From Lates calcarifer (taxonomy: Eukaryota; Chordata; Actinopteri; Centropomidae), in contig NC_066850.1 in NCBI RefSeq assembly GCF_001640805.2, positions 9,334,510-9,398,509 on the forward strand: DNA of 64,000 nucleotides, in the 5' to 3' direction. The notes below the pieces were generated by a model. It was given only the letters and a program-made list of their open reading frames with translations, did no database searches and was not told the origin of the DNA. The position numbers were made by a program, and so were the translations under genes. Positions 62,764-64,000 of the stretch are shown here, in pieces; position 1 is the first letter of the stretch, and each line of letters begins with the position of its first letter.

Positions 62764-64000
62764 AATCCTCTCAAAGCTGTCTACTGCGGAGCAAAGTGCC
62801 TTGTTAGATCAGATCTGTTGCCTGTTCTCGTGCAATATCCCCGACTCGCAACGTCTGGATTATACAATTAAAACTCTGCATTTTTGCATTTCAAAGCTTA
62901 AGCTCTTCATCAAAGCACAAACAACATACACACTTGGTCTTATGAAAATGAGTGAAAGAACTTAAAACACACCTACGCACAACACAAGATGAGCCCATAC
63001 AGTATGAAGGTACATGCACCGTAATCAGAAATGCAAACAACTGGTTATTAGTTTGTCGCAGTTTTGTGTCCATAAGCCGTTCCTTTCTTCTGTTTTTCTT
63101 TTCCTTCTCAGGTTGTTTACTGTGAATGTGATCCTTCCCTCTCATCTCCTGTCTCATTCATTCGTCTCATTAGCTGTACCACTGTAAAGTCGGCTCTCAA
63201 AGCTTCCTCCATCAAGGCTTTTCCTCTGGAGCAGACGCGCTCTGGTTGCTTTGCTCGTTCCCTCACATCCTCAGGACCAGTCAGTGACAGCAAATAGCCC
63301 GGGATCTGCCTCGCTACTCAGCTTCAGCTCTACCATAAAAAGCAATAGCTCAGTTGTTATGTCCAAAAGTTAAGTCTTGATTCCCTTTGCGGTGAATACT
63401 TTTCTCTTTTTGCTGGCTTGTTAAGGGAAAACTGGGACCACCCGATGGAGCAGTAACATATCCAAATGTCATGGAGTAACAGCTACATCTTTATTACAAG
63501 ATTCTGTCAATGAATCACTGCCTTAGACAGTTACGATGACTGCTCTGGGCACAGTATATTTGCTGATACAAAATGGACTTGATGACCATGTTTGCACTAA
63601 AGGCTTTAGGTATGCTTTAAACAAAGCCCTTGTTGGATCATTGAACAGTATCCAAAACCTCTCTCCCCATTCAGCAACTTGTATAACTTTAAGAGACTGA
63701 GTATTGGACAAGCACGCTAAGCAGAGACTGTCTGAATGTGTGGTCTGCTGTCCCCGTTAGTGAATGCATGTCACCCCTTTTTATGACAATAGATCTTACG
63801 ACCTTTAAGTGTAGCTATTCAGAACAGATAAACACTTTAGCATATTCAGATGCAACTTTTAATGAAATAGTGCATTTGAAGCATATGGCCATCTTAAATA
63901 TCAAGATTTGTTGTGTTGCCTTGAAGAAAAGCATCAAAATGACTGGACTGGAAACTTGTTTAAAGAGATCTGCCCCTTTATAACCAATGGAACGGCTGCA

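Larger units (their letters stand above)
53113..64000. other. Upstream intergenic region without recognised genes
   Basis: About 10.9 kb holds the fam180a promoter side and no confidently identified gene. Contents: pyrimidine-rich and CTGACTGG-type repeats (53330-53590), MITE copy D (53671-54058) with another TTAA-adjacent repeat to its right (54059-54300), poly-A (56555-56578), a CA tract (57979-57999), a possible old repeat at 58660-58990, a hAT-like terminal fragment (61355-61400) and a poly-C run (62749-62763). A CG-richer patch at 59700-59930 has splice-like and coding-like signals on both strands (see findings). Unique motif-rich stretches at 56060-56190 and 56690-56920 could be regulatory. 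Confidence 0.55.

Noticed and set aside
1..64000. tRNA, rRNA, CRISPR arrays and intact retroviral or transposase genes
   Set aside because: None was seen on reading both strands. Small structured RNAs such as miRNAs cannot be excluded without folding and conservation analysis.

Overview
The window looks like gene-poor vertebrate DNA from a ray-finned (percomorph-type) fish. It has small phase-consistent exons with GT-AG borders in long AT-rich non-coding sequence, CA/GA microsatellites, and many degenerate interspersed repeats of kinds common in teleost genomes. Nothing is bacterial or viral in layout: no operons, CRISPR array, rRNA or tRNA was seen. The species cannot be fixed from the sequence alone.

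All recognisable coding sequence is on the minus strand. (1) At the left, the 5' end of a class 3 semaphorin gene: a signal-peptide exon (16937..17072), a 13.7 kb intron, and the exon that starts the sema domain (3106..3266). The rest runs off the left edge. A 3' splice site just upstream of the ATG (at 17110/17111) shows that a non-coding 5' exon and the promoter lie farther right. (2) At about 31.8-34.4 kb, three phase-1-linked exons spell the C-terminal 84 residues of a small protein I do not recognise: a hydrophobic stretch, a basic polar linker and an amphipathic helix. Its start exon was not found. (3) At 45.5-53.1 kb, a complete three-exon gene for a FAM180-family secreted protein of 167 residues, best matched to FAM180A from memory. 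Only its last exon stands out as an open frame; exons 1 and 2 were recovered from splice sites and phase.

The rest is intron or intergenic DNA. It holds several repeat families: a TTAA-flanked MITE-like family with four copies (24.5, 40.0, 47.1, 53.7 kb), a second family next to it at two sites, a 0.77 kb TTAA-bordered element at 18.9 kb, a long-inverted-repeat MITE at 49.0-49.5 kb, and a nested stack at 46.9-47.9 kb. It also holds simple repeats, a short interstitial telomeric tract at 40.3 kb, and unique stretches dense in transcription-factor-like motifs that may be conserved enhancers, including a perfect DR1 at 31.17 kb.

The semaphorin and the FAM180 product both carry signal peptides and should enter the secretory route, but nothing shows that they act together. 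I see no convincing new multi-gene system. The most novel item is the unidentified three-exon gene.
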